Shown here in pieces: positions 38,894-41,005 of a stretch of 41,005 bases of DNA. The notes under the pieces were generated by a model. That model was not told the DNA's origin and did no database searches. It worked only from the letters and a program-made list of their open reading frames with translations. A program made the position numbers and the translations under genes. The DNA comes from Deltaproteobacteria bacterium. GTDB taxonomy: Bacteria > Desulfobacterota > GWC2-55-46 > UBA9637. Numbering within the stretch: the stretch's first letter is position 1; each line of letters begins with the position of its first letter. The stretch covers positions 1 to 41,005 of the forward strand of contig JACPZB010000083.1 of the NCBI GenBank assembly GCA_016195725.1, given 5' to 3'.

Positions 38894-38921
38894 TTTGGAC
38901 AAATTATCTTTTCTCCGAACT

Positions 38922-39947
38922 CTAAAACCCAAATCCCTCGCTGTCTTTAGAACATAATTCCAATATAAGTCTTTCCATCACCATATCAGGGGTTTGTCTT
39001 CCAGATTTCAGGGCTATATCCGCTTTATGAAGCGTTTTAAAAATCCTTAAGAGTTCTTTCGCAGTAAAATTTTCCCCCTGCTTAAGATAACCGCCAATAT
39101 AACTCGAAAATATCCCTAATATATTGGCGATGCTATTGATTGCTACTGCCTTGCTATTGAGCGCCTTTACCCTCCAGATAATGCGAAACTGTCTGACTAT
39201 CATCCCCATTATCTTTACCGGCTCTTCTCCCTGCTCAAGAATCCTTTTAAGATTTATCATGCCCCTTCGCAAGTCTCTCCTGCCTATGGAATCAGCCAGA
39301 TCAAACACGGTATCAACTCTGCCATTTGCAACAGCTGTTTCTACATCCTCTATTTTTATCCTGTCCCTCTCCCCCACAAAGAGCGCCAGCTTATCAATCT
39401 CCTGTTTTATATCCATCAATTCACTGCCAACAGCCTCAAGAAAAACCCCGATTGCATCGTCATCAATCTTTTTCCCAAGCCTCTCCGCTTCTTTTTTAAT
39501 CCAAAAAGGGAGTTGGGCATCGGAAGGCGCCTTAAAATAGAAAAGATAACCAGCCTTCTCCAATTCTGAAAACAATGAGAGCCTCTTATCAACCTTATCT
39601 GCTAACACAAGAAGTATGAGACAGGTTGTAGTTGCAGGGTTTTTGATATAGAAAAGAATCGCTTCTTGCTGAGACCTTGAAAGCGATTCTGCCCTGTTAA
39701 TAATAACCAACCTTTTCTGAGCCACAACTGGAAAGGTCTGGGCTGTTGAAATAATTGTTTCAGCGTCTGTCTCCTTTGGATCATATGAATTATAATTCAT
39801 ATCCTTAAACGCAGAAGACAAAACCTTTGCCTTAATATCCTGCACCGCCTCTTCTATCAGATAGCTGTCGCCATAAAAACAATAGACTGGGAGCAGCTCT
39901 CTTCCCTTTTTAAGATTCTCAATAATCTTCAGACCATCCTGTGCCAT
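38922..39947 (-). CDS. holA: DNA polymerase III subunit delta
   Basis: LLPVYCFYGDSYLIEEAVQDIKAKVL...; HolA architecture. Confidence 0.92.
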   Translation of the reverse strand: MAQDGLKIIENLKKGRELLPVYCFYGDSYLIEEAVQDIKAKVLSSAFKDMNYNSYDPKETDAETIISTAQTFPVVAQKRLVIINRAESLSRSQQEAILFYIKNPATTTCLILLVLADKVDKRLSLFSELEKAGYLFYFKAPSDAQLPFWIKKEAERLGKKIDDDAIGVFLEAVGSELMDIKQEIDKLALFVGERDRIKIEDVETAVANGRVDTVFDLADSIGRRDLRRGMINLKRILEQGEEPVKIMGMIVRQFRIIWRVKALNSKAVAINSIANILGIFSSYIGGYLKQGENFTAKELLRIFKTLHKADIALKSGRQTPDMVMERLILELCSKDSEGFGF

Positions 39948-40552
39948 TAAAAATCCTCTAAAATTCTTTCCTTAATTAATCTCGCCGTATCCTTTGCCAT
40001 CTTCTTCGCTGCATCTAATTCTGCTGTTTTGGTTATATTTATATCCGTGGCGGTTACCTTAAAATCCTCATAATCCGTAACATATTTATCTTCCCACAAG
40101 ACCTTTCCATCACTATTTCGCACAAGGCTTATCTCTAATTTAATGGTAAGCCTGTATTCCTGAATTACATCATTTCTACTAAAAGAGACAGGTGTTAAAT
40201 CATAACTTTTTACAGCGCCCCTCAGCACAGCCTCAGGGTTTTCTTCAACAACCCTTACAATCCCGCTCTTTACAAACTCATCAACCAATGCGGTTGTAAC
40301 AACAGTCTCAACATCAGGCTTCTGGGTCTGATTTTTTAGAAAAGGGATAGACAGCGTTGTTATATTGCCAGGCATATTTCCACCCTTGCCGGCTATGCGA
40401 TAGCCGCAGGCTGTCAAGACAGTAAGCAGCAAGCAGCAAGTAGTGAGCAGTAGCTGCCTGTTGCCTATTGCATACTGCCTGCTTGATGTCTGGTTTAGGG
40501 CTTCTGATTTTTGCCCGCTCATTTTTATTTCCCGATATTTAATTTGCATCAC
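39947..40552 (-). CDS. lptE: LPS-assembly lipoprotein LptE
   Basis: Lipobox LTACGYRIAGKGG...MPGNITTLSIPFLKNQTQKPDVETVVTTALVDEFVKSG; start codon uncertain. Confidence 0.85.
   Translation of the reverse strand: MMQIKYREIKMSGQKSEALNQTSSRQYAIGNRQLLLTTCCLLLTVLTACGYRIAGKGGNMPGNITTLSIPFLKNQTQKPDVETVVTTALVDEFVKSGIVRVVEENPEAVLRGAVKSYDLTPVSFSRNDVIQEYRLTIKLEISLVRNSDGKVLWEDKYVTDYEDFKVTATDINITKTAELDAAKKMAKDTARLIKERILEDF
40420..40488. repeat. Heptad array with inverted arms spanning lptE signal-peptide coding region
   Basis: CAGTAAG CAGCAAG CAGCAAG TAGTGAG CAGTAG | CTGCCTG TTGCCTA TTGCATA CTGCCTG CTTGATG. Confidence 0.78.
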
Positions 40553-40768
40553 GTTCCTGCTGCTGCCTATAATTTATGAACTGTCAGATTATACTTTTTA
40601 TAATATCGGTAGGCAAGAAGAAAGAAGGCAGATAGATTTGGCGCCATGTATTTGCATGAAAAGGTAAAAGAGTGTAGAATTAAATCCTTGATTCAGGCAT
40701 GCCATTTTTTTATCCAAAGAAAAAATATCACAGGATGTATATAGGCGAAATTATCAAATGTCATATCA

Positions 40769-41005
40769 ATGAGCAAACCTGTCTTTAAAGTGAGCGGTCT
40801 CACCAAGGTTTACGCTATGGGAGAGGTGAGGGTTGATGCGCTGCGGGGCATAGATCTGGAACTCTACGAGCAGGAACTTGTTGTTATGCTCGGCCCGTCA
40901 GGAAGCGGCAAATCAACGCTCCTCAATATCATGGGCGGGCTTGATACAGCCACCGGCGGGCATGTCTCTTATCTTGGAAAAGAACTTACCAAGGCAACGG
41001 AAAAA
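40769..41005 (+). CDS. ABC transporter ATP-binding protein (LolD/MacB-like), N-terminal part
   Basis: MSKPVFKVSGLTKVYAMGEVRVDALRGIDLELYEQELVVMLGPSGSGKSTLLNIMGGLD. Confidence 0.93.
   Translation, partial: MSKPVFKVSGLTKVYAMGEVRVDALRGIDLELYEQELVVMLGPSGSGKSTLLNIMGGLDTATGGHVSYLGKELTKATEK

Overview
This is a dense, bacterial chromosomal window, of Desulfobacterota/Nitrospirota-like flavour (taxonomy is a guess from gene content). No rRNA, tRNA, CRISPR or intact transposase was recognised. Left part: ruvB(partial)-ruvA-ruvC-yebC on the minus strand, then a plus-strand block mreB-mreC-mreD-mrdA(PBP2)-rodA-pgpA-pncC/cinA-thpR-recA-pilT-recX-alaS-phasin-like. Centre (about 16.1-32.6 kb, minus): a chemosensory cluster (two CheY, GAF protein, CheB, CheR, HEAT-repeat protein, Zn-ribbon/receiver protein, hemerythrin, MCP, two CheW, CheA, DUF4388/GAF protein), with bamD and a TPR gene at its downstream end. 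Right part: selA, mobB-mobA, mazG, murJ, rpsT, holA, lptE and the start of an ABC ATPase. The most unusual material is small-scale. (1) Many gaps are filled by arrays of degenerate 7-nt (sometimes 6-nt) units arranged as inverted arms. The unit differs at each locus but the architecture is shared, and several arrays run into ORFs: the RuvA linker, the RuvC tail, and the BamD and LptE lipoprotein signal peptides. (2) The chemoreceptor carries a second copy of its N-terminal sensor region at its extreme cytoplasmic C-terminus. (3) A palindromic repeat is inserted in frame in the receiver protein. (4) A perfect three-way-junction element sits upstream of the HEAT gene. (5) A hairpin family with co-varying stems clusters around the mre operon. 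(6) A ~291-bp TIR-bounded non-coding element precedes selA. (7) pgpA appears to use an AUU start.
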